NCBI GenBank assembly: GCA_044370475.1
Contig: JBILVK010000005.1
Location: 1-64,000, forward strand
From: B1 sp044370475
GTDB lineage: Bacteria; Bacteroidota; Bacteroidia; UKL13-3
Reading direction: 5' to 3'
DNA: 64,000 bases
Shown here: positions 9,138 to 18,346 of the stretch, piece after piece
Numbering within the stretch: position 1 is the first letter of the stretch
How the letters are laid out: every line of letters starts with the position of its first letter
Translations under genes and position numbers: made by a program
Notes under the pieces: model-generated
Told to the model about the DNA's origin: nothing
Database searches by the model: none
The model's input: only the letters and a program-made list of their open reading frames with translations

Positions 9138-12100
9138 CTATAAACCTTTTAAGGTTTGCAGCCTATCCCATTTGCTTGCACGGGCTTCTTCGGCTTGTTG
9201 CAAGAAACGCTCTGCCAATTCTGGATCCTTGGCCTTAATTACATTAAAGCGGTTCTCATGATACATAAACTCGCTTAACGGAATGGTTGCTTCCTTAGAA
9301 TCTACCACCATACGCTCGCCTTTTGGCTTCATTGGATTGTAATGGAACAATGGCCAATAACCAGATTTTACCGCAAAATCTTGCTCATCTGCACCATGTG
9401 CCATGTCTATTCCATGCGCAATGCAATGACTATAGGCCAAAATTAAGGACGGACCCGGATAGGCCTCTGCTTCCAAAATGGTGCGCAGGGTATGCACATC
9501 GTTACCGCCCATGGCAATTTGCGCCACATAAGCCGTGCCATGCGCAATTGCCTGCATGGCCAAATCTTTCTTGCCCGTAGTCTTGCCGTTCACAGCGAAC
9601 TTAGCACTGGCTCCTATTGGTGATGACTTAGATTTTTGTCCGCCCGTATTAGAATACACCTCGGTATCCAATACCAAAATATTTACATTCTCTCCAGTAG
9701 ATAAAATATGGTCTAAACCTCCAAATCCAATATCATAAGCCCAACCATCTCCACCTATAATCCATACAGATTTATCGGCCAAGAAATCGGCCAAATGATA
9801 CAAGTTTTGGGCCTGAACCGTATGCGTATGCTTCAGTTTTTCTTTTAATACCTTTAACAAATCATGCTTGTGGTGAATCTCTGCCTCGGTTTTCTCTGGC
9901 GCACTTTGAATGGCCGTAACCAATTCATCACCTATCTCATAACGCAATTCATTCAATAAAAACTCGGCACGCAATCGCTTGTGGTCGTTGGCCATCTTTA
10001 TGCCCAAACCAAACTCTGCATTGTCTTCAAACAAAGAATTAGCCCAAGCCGGACCTCTACCATCGGTTGTTTGCGACCAAGGTGTGGTTGGTAAATTGCC
10101 CCCAAAAATACTTGAGCACCCTGTTGCATTGGCCACTATCATGCGCTCACCAAAAAGCTGCGTAAGCAATTTTATATAAGGTGTTTCGCCACAACCGGCA
10201 CAAGCGCCAGAGAATTCAAACAATGGCTGAAAAAACTGTGAGCCTTTAATGGTATTCTTGTTTACCCTACTCCTATCCAACTCTGGCAACTGCAAGAAAT
10301 AATCCCAATTCTTAATCTCTTTCTCTTGCAAAGCAGTCTTATCAACCATGTTGATGGCCTTATGTCCGGGTTCTGTTTTGCTCTCTATTGGACAAAATTC
10401 TACACATAAAGTACAACCTGTGCAATCTTCTGTAGAAACCTGCAAAGTGTAAGCCTCCGCTGCCTTATCAAACTCCTTGCCTATTGGCGCAACATGCTTA
10501 AAGCCTTCAGGCGCATGGTCTAAATGCTCCTTGGCATAAACTTTTGGTCGTATAGCTGCATGCGGACAAATAAAGAAACATTTGCCACATTGCGTACACA
10601 AATCGGTATCCCAAACAGGTACCGCATCTGCAATATTACGCTTCTCATACTGGGTGGTTCCAGAAGGAAATGTGCCATCCACAGGAAATGCACTCACTGG
10701 CAATTCATCGCCTTCTCCAGCAATAATCTTGCCCAATACATCTCTCACAAATTCAGGTGCACTATTAGGTACAGCTAAATCCAATGGGCGCGACCCAATT
10801 GACTCCTGACTGTAATCTATCTCATATAAGTTGGCCAAGGTTTGATCAACCGCCTCGTAATTCTTGTTCACAATAGACTCGCCCTTTTTCCAGTAAGTCT
10901 CGTAAATAGACTCCTTAATTTTTGCGATGGCCTCTTCCCTTGGTAAGATATTAGAAATGGCAAAAAAGCAGGTCTGCAAAATGGTATTAATGCGATTGCC
11001 CATGCCACTTTCCTTGGCAACCGTGTAGGCGTTGATGGCATAAAAGCGCAATTTTTTGTGCTTAATTTCCTCCTGAATCTTGGCAGGCATTCTTCCCCAA
11101 ACCTCATCCTTTTCATAAGGTGCATTGAGCAAAAATACTCCACCAGGAGCAGCATCTTTTAAGATATCAAATTTAAATAAATAGTTAAAGTGGTGACAAG
11201 CCACAAAGCTTGCTGAGGCCACCAAATACGAACCCCTTATTGGGTTCTTGCCAAAACGCAAATGCGAAGAAGTAAGCGATCCCGATTTTTTAGAATCGTA
11301 TACAAAATATCCTTGTACATGGTTATCTGTTTTCTCGCCAATAATCTTAATTGAATTCTTGTTTGCCGAAACAGTACCATCTGCACCCAATCCAAAAAAC
11401 AATCCCCTAAAGGCATGCTGCTCATCAAGGTTAAATACATGGTCATAACTTAAACTCAAATGCGTAACATCATCTTCTATACCCACCGTAAAATGGTTCT
11501 TAGGATGTTCTTTTTTAATCTCTTCATATACAGCCATCACCATGGCTGGCGTAAACTCCTTACTAGACAATCCATATCTGCCACCTACAATATGCGGATG
11601 CTTGCCTTCCATGCTTTCATTATAGGCATTCACCACATCCATATACAAAGGCTCACCCATGCTATTTGGCTCTTTACATCTATCCAAAACAGCAATTTGT
11701 TTCACCGTAGCTGGAATCTCATTGATAAATGCATCAATAGAAAATGGCCTAAACAACCTAACAGCCAAAACGCCCACTTTCTCTCCTTTACTCAACAAAT
11801 AGTCAACCGTTTCTTGCACGGTTCCCACTGCAGAACCCATTAATATAATTAACCTATCAGCCTCTGCATGTCCGTAATACTCAAATAACTTATACTTTCT
11901 GCCAGTTAGCTCACCCAATAAATCGAATTTGCTTTGTACAATTCCAGGTACCGCATTGTAATAAGAATTTGCGGCCTCTCTATTCTGAAAATACACATCT
12001 GGATTCTGTGCAGTACCTTTAATAACTGGGTGCTCAGGAGACAATGCCCTGTCGCGGTGTGCGTCAATGGCAGCCTCACTAATCATGGCTTTTATCACCT

Positions 12101-12689
12101 CATCCTTTAGCACATTTACCTCGCGTAACTCATGCGAAGTTCTAAATCCATCAAATATATTCAAGAAAGGAATTTTAGCATCGAGGGTGGCAGATTGACA
12201 AACCAAGGCCATATCCATCACCTCTTGGGCATTGTTGCCAAACAACATGCTAAAGCCTGTAGCCCTTACTGCCATTACATCAGAATGGTCGCCAAAGATA
12301 GACAAAGCATGTGTAGCCAAGGTTCTTGCCGCCACATGAAACACCGCCGGAGTAAGTTCACCAGCAATTTTATACATGTTTGGAATCATGAGCAACAAGC
12401 CCTGCGAGGCAGTAAAAGTAGAAGCAATAGCTCCTCCTTGTATGGCACCATGAATGGCCCCAGCAGCACCTGCTTCACTTTGCATTTCCATGACGCGCGG
12501 TACTTGCCCAAAAATATTTCGCCATCCTTTTGCACTCCATTCATCCACCCATTCGCCCATGGTAGAGCTTGGCGTAATAGGGTAAATAGCACAAACTTCA
12601 CTTGTTTTGTAGGAGATGTAAGCTGCGGCCTCATTGCCATCCATAATGCTCACTTGGTTCAAACCGTCTTTTTTATCTTTAACTTCCAT
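9138..12689 (-). CDS. nifJ: Pyruvate:ferredoxin (flavodoxin) oxidoreductase
   Basis: 1183 residues, the usual length of the single-chain homodimeric enzyme. It oxidatively decarboxylates pyruvate to acetyl-CoA and CO2 in the cytoplasm, passing electrons to ferredoxin or flavodoxin. Visible in order: the N-terminal pyrimidine domain ('YPITPSSTMGE' near residue 37), the gamma/CoA domain in the middle, two 4Fe-4S motifs ('CTQCGKCFFICP' near 693 and 'CTGCTLCVEFCP' near 755), then the TPP domain ('CAGCGETPY' near 826, 'GGDGWAYDIGFGG' near 981, 'DTEVYSNTGGQKS' near 1010). No key residue appears lost. It is monocistronic, with a promoter-like element upstream and a terminator downstream. It indicates fermentative or microaerobic pyruvate metabolism. 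Confidence 0.97.
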   Translation of the reverse strand: MEVKDKKDGLNQVSIMDGNEAAAYISYKTSEVCAIYPITPSSTMGEWVDEWSAKGWRNIFGQVPRVMEMQSEAGAAGAIHGAIQGGAIASTFTASQGLLLMIPNMYKIAGELTPAVFHVAARTLATHALSIFGDHSDVMAVRATGFSMLFGNNAQEVMDMALVCQSATLDAKIPFLNIFDGFRTSHELREVNVLKDEVIKAMISEAAIDAHRDRALSPEHPVIKGTAQNPDVYFQNREAANSYYNAVPGIVQSKFDLLGELTGRKYKLFEYYGHAEADRLIILMGSAVGTVQETVDYLLSKGEKVGVLAVRLFRPFSIDAFINEIPATVKQIAVLDRCKEPNSMGEPLYMDVVNAYNESMEGKHPHIVGGRYGLSSKEFTPAMVMAVYEEIKKEHPKNHFTVGIEDDVTHLSLSYDHVFNLDEQHAFRGLFFGLGADGTVSANKNSIKIIGEKTDNHVQGYFVYDSKKSGSLTSSHLRFGKNPIRGSYLVASASFVACHHFNYLFKFDILKDAAPGGVFLLNAPYEKDEVWGRMPAKIQEEIKHKKLRFYAINAYTVAKESGMGNRINTILQTCFFAISNILPREEAIAKIKESIYETYWKKGESIVNKNYEAVDQTLANLYEIDYSQESIGSRPLDLAVPNSAPEFVRDVLGKIIAGEGDELPVSAFPVDGTFPSGTTQYEKRNIADAVPVWDTDLCTQCGKCFFICPHAAIRPKVYAKEHLDHAPEGFKHVAPIGKEFDKAAEAYTLQVSTEDCTGCTLCVEFCPIESKTEPGHKAINMVDKTALQEKEIKNWDYFLQLPELDRSRVNKNTIKGSQFFQPLFEFSGACAGCGETPYIKLLTQLFGERMIVANATGCSSIFGGNLPTTPWSQTTDGRGPAWANSLFEDNAEFGLGIKMANDHKRLRAEFLLNELRYEIGDELVTAIQSAPEKTEAEIHHKHDLLKVLKEKLKHTHTVQAQNLYHLADFLADKSVWIIGGDGWAYDIGFGGLDHILSTGENVNILVLDTEVYSNTGGQKSKSSPIGASAKFAVNGKTTGKKDLAMQAIAHGTAYVAQIAMGGNDVHTLRTILEAEAYPGPSLILAYSHCIAHGIDMAHGADEQDFAVKSGYWPLFHYNPMKPKGERMVVDSKEATIPLSEFMYHENRFNVIKAKDPELAERFLQQAEEARASKWDRLQTLKGL

Positions 12690-12739
12690 TGGAGTATAAA
12701 TTACAATTTAAAAGGCCACTTTAGGTAGTAACCCAATAT

Positions 12740-12747
12740 CAAAGATA
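12740..12747 (-). promoter_or_regulatory. Probable -7 element of nifJ
   Basis: On the minus strand this reads TATCTTTG, matching the Bacteroidota -7 consensus TAnnTTTG, 50 bp upstream of the nifJ ATG. No good -33 TTTG is seen at the expected distance, so the call is tentative. Confidence 0.45.
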
Positions 12748-12888
12748 TTCAGATAGGTAGCCTTAAAACATGATATTAGTCAAACTTGAGCATGATTTAT
12801 AGCAGCAGCAAACCTTAGTTCAAATCAGGCAAAAAAAATAAATGAGTGCGTCAATAAAAGCAGTAAAAGACACTACTGGCACCAGCTT

Positions 12889-13479
12889 TTAAGAATAAAT
12901 AATTAACAAAATTAACAAGATTACCGCAACAAAACCAACATACGCACTTGCAGCTATTCCTACTACATATGTTACAATTGTTTTGCCCTTTTCCTTGCCA
13001 TACACATCCAAACGCTTAATGCCATCCAAAGGAATAACAACAAAATTTAAGCTATCCACAGAATATTCGTTGATATACAAATGCACCTCCGTGCTGGGGT
13101 CTCCCGACCTATATTTATACCTATTTCCATGCCGCCTCTTGGCCAATTTATAAAACTCATGATCTATTCCCAAAGGAGTCATTTTCCCTGTAAGCAAACT
13201 GTTTGTTTTATCAACCTCTGGGTAGGATAAATGCCACACACCATTGTCTGTATGCACCACAATATATTTGTCGCGCCGCACTGCACCATCAACCTCGGTA
13301 CCATCAGTTGTGGTAGCAGCAATCTTAAAATAGTGACAACCTTGCAAGGTCAACAACATCGCAGGTAACAAAACAAAAATTGCAAATTTCGGTCCGAACC
13401 GAAGCGCCTTTAACACCTTTCTTAAACCCGATTTAGCTTGGATACTCACGCGTAAGAACTTAGAATCTATATCCAACAT
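12889..13479 (-). CDS. Hypothetical lipoprotein with C-terminal membrane segment
   Basis: 196 residues. A lipobox 'LTLQGC' places the acylated cysteine at about residue 48, unusually late, so the true start may be internal. The ATG used overlaps the upstream gene's stop by 20 bp. The middle is polar. The C-terminus is a strongly hydrophobic segment ('AASAYVGFVAVILLILLIIYS'-like), which is odd for a lipoprotein and suggests a second membrane contact. A copy of the dispersed palindrome (13391) encodes 'RFGPK' in the leader. Family not recognised. It is probably co-transcribed with the outer-membrane protein gene upstream. Confidence 0.7.
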   Translation of the reverse strand: MLDIDSKFLRVSIQAKSGLRKVLKALRFGPKFAIFVLLPAMLLTLQGCHYFKIAATTTDGTEVDGAVRRDKYIVVHTDNGVWHLSYPEVDKTNSLLTGKMTPLGIDHEFYKLAKRRHGNRYKYRSGDPSTEVHLYINEYSVDSLNFVVIPLDGIKRLDVYGKEKGKTIVTYVVGIAASAYVGFVAVILLILLIIYS

Positions 13480-14332
13480 TCATCCCTGCCCTAAAGGCAA
13501 AATCATGCATATTTTCTACATAAATATCCCCAGGATGCTCATTTAATACATCGTTGTGCATAAACCGAGTTCGTGTATAACCCATGCCTATGGTTAAAGA
13601 AAAATTAAAGTTGGAAGAAGGCTGAAACAAAAAGCCATTTTGCAATAAAAGCGACTGAAAATTAGCCCCCATTCTCTCATCCACTTTCACATACGGATAA
13701 TTGCCTACAGAGCCAAAATCTAAATAATCAAACCATCCAAATTCTATGGATGGTCCTACAAAATACCTTACCTTTCCTTGCCCATTTGGAAAATAATTAA
13801 TGTCAACACCCGTACTAAATTTCTTGTTCTCTCTGTAATATCCTTGCCTTCCATATTGAGCCTCTAAAACAGCATACTTGTTTAAACCAATTGCATACAA
13901 TCCAAGCGATACAGGCACGCGAACACTGTAATCACCAGTTTTAGTAAAATACTCATAAGACAAGGTAAGAGAACCTGCAAAATAATCGGGGACATTTAAT
14001 TGAATCATGCGTCTGTTAAAATTGGTTCGGAATGGATCCTCGCGCGGCGCATCTCCCCATACCTTAGAGCCCTCTGAAACTGGCGCAGCAACAGTAAACT
14101 GCTCTGATGTTCCATTGGCATATACAATACGCTTAACCTCCGATTTGCTTAATACAAATAAAGGGCCACCCATGCCTGCCGGATTTTTATACTTGACTTG
14201 TGTAGGTGTAACTTCAATAATTTGTACTGGCATTACTTTGCCGTTTATCCTATATAAAGTATCTTGGGCTTTTGCGCCTTCCATTCCTAAAAGTATCAAA
14301 ATAGATACAACTAAATATTTCATAGCATTCAT
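13460..14332 (-). CDS. Outer-membrane beta-barrel protein
   Basis: 290 residues with a signal peptide ending near 'GAKAQ' (about residue 23). Residues 24-80 form a small N-terminal domain typical of Bacteroidota envelope proteins ('DTLYRINGKVMPVQIIEV', 'VYANGTSEQF'). The remainder shows alternating amphipathic strands and ends in '...GMNVGYRF' with the terminal aromatic expected of a beta-barrel. Substrate or function unknown. A second ATG three codons in is an equally good start. It leads a two-gene unit with the downstream lipoprotein. Confidence 0.75.
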   Translation of the reverse strand: MNAMKYLVVSILILLGMEGAKAQDTLYRINGKVMPVQIIEVTPTQVKYKNPAGMGGPLFVLSKSEVKRIVYANGTSEQFTVAAPVSEGSKVWGDAPREDPFRTNFNRRMIQLNVPDYFAGSLTLSYEYFTKTGDYSVRVPVSLGLYAIGLNKYAVLEAQYGRQGYYRENKKFSTGVDINYFPNGQGKVRYFVGPSIEFGWFDYLDFGSVGNYPYVKVDERMGANFQSLLLQNGFLFQPSSNFNFSLTIGMGYTRTRFMHNDVLNEHPGDIYVENMHDFAFRAGMNVGYRF

Positions 14333-14415
14333 TTAAAAGTAAGCTCAAAAATAGCACTTATTATTCCAATATTGCATACTAAATTTCTATAATGGTATTT
14401 TTAAAATTCAACTTA

Positions 14416-14943
14416 CTATCCAAGCTTATAATGCGCTTGGATCAAGCCAGATGAAAATGATTTTGAACCCAGCAACTGCAGCGCCCTTTCTGGAATGCCT
14501 TCTTTAAATAGCTTGGTGCCAGCACCCAAAATAACGGGTATGGTAGATATAATAATTTCGTCCATTAATCCCAATTGCAACAAAGCATTTGCAGCATCTG
14601 CACCACCATCACAAAATATGTTTTTACCGCCTTTTGCTTTTAAGGTCTGAACCAATTCGCGCAAATCGCCGGTATAAAAATGGGTATTCCCAATGCTATC
14701 TTTAGCAGTGCGCGTTAGGATATAACTCTCCTTATCAGCATGCGGAAAAACCGGCACTTGCTTCATTATCCAATCATAGGTCTTTCTACCCATGATTACC
14801 GTATCAACAGATTGGGTAAAATCAACATATCCATAATCTTCACCAGGGGTTTCTACCATTGACAGAAAACTCAAATCGTCACCAGGTCCGGCTATGTAAC
14901 CATCTAAGCTAGCAGCAATGTATAAAATAACTTTCATCGGCAT
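14416..14943 (-). CDS. Dihydrofolate reductase-like (RibD C-terminal fold) protein
   Basis: 175 residues. The N-terminus 'VILYIAASLDGYIA' and the mid-protein 'TVIMGRKTYDW' are signatures of the YwjB/YyaP-like branch of the DHFR/RibD reductase family; 'IFCDGGADAANALL' and 'PVILGAGTKLF' also fit. It is presumably a cytoplasmic NADPH-dependent reductase, but substrates of this branch are mostly unknown and it should not be taken for the folate enzyme. The stop of the thioesterase gene directly abuts this start. It belongs to a tight minus-strand run with the hotdog and GNAT genes. Confidence 0.85.
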   Translation of the reverse strand: MPMKVILYIAASLDGYIAGPGDDLSFLSMVETPGEDYGYVDFTQSVDTVIMGRKTYDWIMKQVPVFPHADKESYILTRTAKDSIGNTHFYTGDLRELVQTLKAKGGKNIFCDGGADAANALLQLGLMDEIIISTIPVILGAGTKLFKEGIPERALQLLGSKSFSSGLIQAHYKLG

Positions 14944-15360
14944 CTAACTTTTAGCAATAAACCAATCAAAAATAGCACTTAATACCTTTGTGCCTTCCGC
15001 ATTATATACCTCGGTTTTCACTTGCAATTGCGCCCTTCCTTTTGTTTGCAAATCGTTTAAAAAAGCAAGCTTATCTATCTCCACAAATTGAGCCTTACAA
15101 AACAAAGAACCATTGGCAGGTTTGTTATACTTAACCTCCGTTTTGCGCACCACAGGAATCAAGCCTTCTGAAGCCCCAGCAAACTCTTGCAACAGAAATT
15201 CACCTGCACTTGCCTCAGCCAAACTCAACTGCACACAGGCATGTAAGGTACCCAAATGATTTAACAAATTTGCTTGCTCCTCTAACATAAAAATATAGCC
15301 AGGTAGCGTCGCTTTTTTTATCCCAATAAGCTGGTGAAAAGGTATCTTTAAAATATCCAT
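14944..15360 (-). CDS. Hotdog-fold (YiiD C-terminal/DUF4442-like) thioesterase
   Basis: 138 residues. The pattern 'NHLGTLHACVQLSLAEASAG' followed by 'VVRKTEVKYNKPANG' matches the hotdog fold of DUF4442/YiiD-type putative thioesterases. It would act on an acyl-CoA or acyl thioester in the cytoplasm; the substrate is not predictable. It lies 4 bp from the GNAT gene and abuts the DHFR-like gene, so the three are probably one transcript. Confidence 0.75.
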   Translation of the reverse strand: MDILKIPFHQLIGIKKATLPGYIFMLEEQANLLNHLGTLHACVQLSLAEASAGEFLLQEFAGASEGLIPVVRKTEVKYNKPANGSLFCKAQFVEIDKLAFLNDLQTKGRAQLQVKTEVYNAEGTKVLSAIFDWFIAKS

Positions 15361-15364
15361 ATAC

Positions 15365-15850
15365 TTAAGTTAATTGCAAAACCATTTCGTACCTATCTAT
15401 ACCTTCTCCATACCCATTGGCAAAAAATTGTGTCACCACAAAACCATGTCGCACATAAAAGGCATATGTTAGCTGCGAAGTGCCTAAATCTATGGTATAG
15501 CCAGGAAACAAATTTCGCATCAATTGGATGCGGTGTTTTAGGTGGGCCGATCCAATGCCTTGCTTGTGGTAATCCTTATGCACCATGCCCCAGGCCATTC
15601 TCGCTACCGATTCTCCACTAACAATATAATAGCCAGCACAACCCACAATTTCATCGCCCAACAAAGCTACTTCATAATAGTCTAAGCTGGCATTTTCATA
15701 GGCCAATAATCCAGCGCCCTTATTCATTAACCATTGGGCAAAAGGTGCGCGTTCGGCAGCATCAAAATAGGGTGGTGTATTGCTATCAAACACAGCCAAA
15801 CAGGCCGCATAATCTGCTGCCATATAGGGCCTAAAAACTAGCTCCAGCAT
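15365..15850 (-). CDS. GNAT-family N-acetyltransferase
   Basis: 161 residues. The core is complete: beta4 'EIVGCAGYYIV', then the acetyl-CoA loop 'HKDYHKQGIGSAHL' (Q/R-x-x-G-x-G/A), and 'FYVRHGF' near the end. Such proteins transfer acetyl from acetyl-CoA to an amine; the target is unknown. Its start overlaps the stop of the upstream secreted-protein gene by one base, suggesting translational coupling. Confidence 0.88.
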   Translation of the reverse strand: MLELVFRPYMAADYAACLAVFDSNTPPYFDAAERAPFAQWLMNKGAGLLAYENASLDYYEVALLGDEIVGCAGYYIVSGESVARMAWGMVHKDYHKQGIGSAHLKHRIQLMRNLFPGYTIDLGTSQLTYAFYVRHGFVVTQFFANGYGEGIDRYEMVLQLT

Positions 15851-16413
15851 TACTTAATTTTTTGCAAGCTGTTCATATCGGAAAACTGCTTTTTGTGCTT
15901 TGGAAACTCTGCTTTAAAGCTAGCCATCATTTTCTTAAATTCTGCCGTTCCACTGGGTACCACCTTGCCACCAGAAACCCATTTAATTAGGGTCTCATTG
16001 TTAAAATAATACCAATTCTCTGTCATAGATTTTATCTTGGTACGTGGGTTAACAGACAAAGGCGATTCGTACACAGAATTCTTCGCATAAATAACAATAA
16101 AGGCTCCTGCATCATTTACATACTCATCGGCTTCCACTTTGCTAGTATCTGTATAAAAATTAGCATTGATCATGCGCAATTTTGTGCCTTCAAAATACCC
16201 AAAAAAAGCAGTGCCTTCTACTTTGGTTGTTGGTGAGTAAATCGATAGGCTCTTCCTTTTGGCATCTATGGCCAAGAATTGCGATTTAACAACTGCTACC
16301 GACTTTACGGTATCAATTTTGGCAAGCGCAAAGCCATGCATTGAAACAGCGTTTATAGCATTGCTTGGTTCAGACCAAAGCAAAGAAAATAACAAAGAAA
16401 ATAGTAGGTTCAT
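15850..16413 (-). CDS. Hypothetical secreted protein
   Basis: 187 residues with a hydrophobic leader ('MNLLFSLLFSLLWSEPSNA'). No family is recognised. Polar and lysine-rich, with no cysteine after the leader. A copy of the dispersed palindrome (16367) encodes 'WSEP' within the leader. It heads the four-gene minus-strand run 16413 to 14416. Confidence 0.65.
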   Translation of the reverse strand: MNLLFSLLFSLLWSEPSNAINAVSMHGFALAKIDTVKSVAVVKSQFLAIDAKRKSLSIYSPTTKVEGTAFFGYFEGTKLRMINANFYTDTSKVEADEYVNDAGAFIVIYAKNSVYESPLSVNPRTKIKSMTENWYYFNNETLIKWVSGGKVVPSGTAEFKKMMASFKAEFPKHKKQFSDMNSLQKIK

Positions 16414-16450
16414 AACAATAAATTATCTTTCGAATATATAAAGCTTCTGC

Positions 16451-16717
16451 TTAATTTTCATCATGTGCAGCATCACCCAAAAACCGCTCGGCTCTTTTTA
16501 AATCGCGTTTCACATATAAATACAAACTCTCTACCTTAGCCCGCGCCCATGGCGTTTTGCGCAAGAATGCCAAACTAGATTTAATACTTGGATTCTTCTG
16601 AAAGCAATTGATATTTACCGCCTCACCCAAATAGGGCCAGCCCATGGTTTCTACCAAAAAAGTGAGCATTTGCTCCAAGGTAATGCCATGTAAGGGATTA
16701 TTCTTTTGTTCTGTCAT
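16451..16717 (-). CDS. VF530-family (DUF2132) DNA-binding-like protein
   Basis: 88 residues matching the whole length of the VF530 family: 'NNPLHGITLEQMLTFLVE', 'INCFQKNPSIKSSLAFLRKTPWAR' and 'KVESLYL'. The family is a small helical domain proposed, from structure, to bind DNA; its physiological role is unknown. Its start lies inside the 3' end of the upstream lipoprotein gene (20-bp overlap), so the two are coupled. Confidence 0.88.
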   Translation of the reverse strand: MTEQKNNPLHGITLEQMLTFLVETMGWPYLGEAVNINCFQKNPSIKSSLAFLRKTPWARAKVESLYLYVKRDLKRAERFLGDAAHDEN

Positions 16718-17174
16718 TGCTCGTTTTCATAAAAATAATATCGGCATTCAATTGGATAAAATCTTGGTTTTTTATATTCACAATGCGCAAACGCTCCAGC
16801 TTATTTTCATATAAAACAGTCTCCAAATTTCCAGCCTTAACTTCACTCCTCTCCAACAAAACCGAATGGTCTAATTGCGGAATAAAAGCTTCTGCCGTTT
16901 CCTCATCTTTGCCATAAATTACATAGGCTGCCAAAGTCTCATCCTTGTTGCTGCCGTAAGCTGCAAATGGAACACCCACTTCAAAAATTCGCACACACTC
17001 GCCTCGCAATTCACTCCATTGGTACCCTGCCGAACCTATGCATCCATGTGCATCTTTGTCTCCTCCCACCACAGCTTTTTCAGTGTCTGTTGGCGCTACC
17101 GTTGCCTTTGGTTCTGGGTTGCTACATGCACTTAGCACAGCAACCACACATATCAATACTTTTAAACTTTTCAT
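16698..17174 (-). CDS. Hypothetical lipoprotein
   Basis: 158 residues. The signal peptide ends in the lipobox 'VLSAC' (Cys about 17). A conserved segment 'DAHGCIGSAGYQWSELRGEC' holds two cysteines that could pair, a pattern seen in small Bacteroidota envelope lipoproteins. The C-terminal half is beta-rich ('LERLRIVNIKNQDFIQLNADIIFMK'). Function unknown. Confidence 0.75.
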   Translation of the reverse strand: MKSLKVLICVVAVLSACSNPEPKATVAPTDTEKAVVGGDKDAHGCIGSAGYQWSELRGECVRIFEVGVPFAAYGSNKDETLAAYVIYGKDEETAEAFIPQLDHSVLLERSEVKAGNLETVLYENKLERLRIVNIKNQDFIQLNADIIFMKTSNDRTKE

Positions 17175-17216
17175 ATTCTATTTTTTATAAAAATGATCAC
17201 ACCAAAAACATCAAAC

Positions 17217-17732
17217 TTACTTTCTAAAAACCATGCTTTGTTCTGGACAAACTAATTTATGACTTACACTCGGAGCTCCGTCAAATGCCACATGCACCAA
17301 GTTTGTTTGTCCCGAAATCTCTTTACATAAAATAGAATTCTCAATATACAATTCTGTTGCAGCTTGTTTAAATGGCGCTTCCAAATAGCACCAAATCGCC
17401 TCCTCCTCTACCTCATAACCTATGCAAGTTAAAGCAAGTTTCTGCTTTCCCAAGCTTATTGCCAAATGCGCCTTCAGATAAGATTCTAACAATGTTTTGT
17501 TATTGGCATCTTTGCTTGCCAAATCAATTTTCTGATGTTGTATTTGTGCCAATGCCTGCTGTATATCGTCTGTAAAAATTTTACAACTCACCTCAAGCTT
17601 TTTCTTCTTGGTATCTACTTTTACCTCAGTAGAACTTAAATAAAAAGGATGAGCGGTTTCTACAAATGATAAACTCACTGCGCTAGCACACAAAAGTAGC
17701 AAGAGAATCAAATTATTTTTTTTAGTTTGCAT
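17217..17732 (-). CDS. DUF6702-family secreted protein
   Basis: 171 residues with a signal peptide of about 26. The mature start 'AHPFYLSSTEVKVDTKKKKLEVSCKIFTDD' is the hallmark of DUF6702, a periplasmic or secreted family in Bacteroidota. It is commonly found next to HupE/UreJ-like and M1-peptidase genes, as here. Function unknown. Its ATG lies only 20 bp from the divergent HupE ATG, so at least one of the two promoters must lie in the other gene's coding sequence. Confidence 0.8.
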   Translation of the reverse strand: MQTKKNNLILLLLLCASAVSLSFVETAHPFYLSSTEVKVDTKKKKLEVSCKIFTDDIQQALAQIQHQKIDLASKDANNKTLLESYLKAHLAISLGKQKLALTCIGYEVEEEAIWCYLEAPFKQAATELYIENSILCKEISGQTNLVHVAFDGAPSVSHKLVCPEQSMVFRK

Positions 17733-17752
17733 TTCTTCAAATATAGAAAAGA

Positions 17753-18343
17753 ATGCAGAACTTTTGGCTTTGGTTTAGTACAGGTATTACGCACATCACC
17801 GACTTAACAGGATACGATCATATCTTGTTTCTCATGGTGCTTTGCGTGCCCTATTCTTTTAAACAAAGCAAACACCTATTATGGCTCATCACTGCATTTA
17901 CCGTTGGTCACAGCATTTCCTTAGCCCTGAGTGTCCTCGGTATTTTTAGTCCAAACACCGCTGCCGTAGAATGGCTAATTGCGCTCAGCATCCTTATTCT
18001 GGCAGTACAAAATATCAGCAATTTTGGTCCGAACCAAGGCGCTAGCAAATGGGTAAATTATGGCCTCACCACTTTATTCGGACTCATTCACGGCTTGGGA
18101 TTCTCTACCCTCTTGCGCGCCATGTTGGGCAAAACAGAATCTTTGGCGTTTCCACTATTCTCTTTTAACCTGGGTATAGAGTTTGGACAAATAATTATTC
18201 TCGCTTGCATCTTAGGCATTATTGCCGTTTGGACAATTACACTGAAATTGCCACAAAAATACATTACGCTTAGTTTTTCAATAGTTGCATTGGTGGTATC
18301 ACTATTTATGCTCATTGATAGATTTAAATTATTAACCACCTAA
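17753..18343 (+). CDS. HupE/UreJ-family membrane protein
   Basis: 196 residues with about six hydrophobic helices. The start 'WFSTGITHITDLTGYDHILFLMVL' and 'AFTVGHSISLAL' carry the conserved His/Asp residues of HupE/UreJ_2 proteins, which are linked to nickel or other metal transport. 'LFGLIHGLGFSTLL' is also typical. The metal cannot be assigned; no hydrogenase or urease gene is in the window. The gene is followed 3 bp later by the M1 peptidase and probably shares its transcript. Palindrome copy at 18026. Confidence 0.85.
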   Translation: MQNFWLWFSTGITHITDLTGYDHILFLMVLCVPYSFKQSKHLLWLITAFTVGHSISLALSVLGIFSPNTAAVEWLIALSILILAVQNISNFGPNQGASKWVNYGLTTLFGLIHGLGFSTLLRAMLGKTESLAFPLFSFNLGIEFGQIIILACILGIIAVWTITLKLPQKYITLSFSIVALVVSLFMLIDRFKLLTT

Positions 18344-18346
18344 AAC

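Noticed and set aside
12132..12728. Plus-strand frame of 198 codons
   Set aside because: Fully antisense to the conserved N-terminal domain of NifJ.
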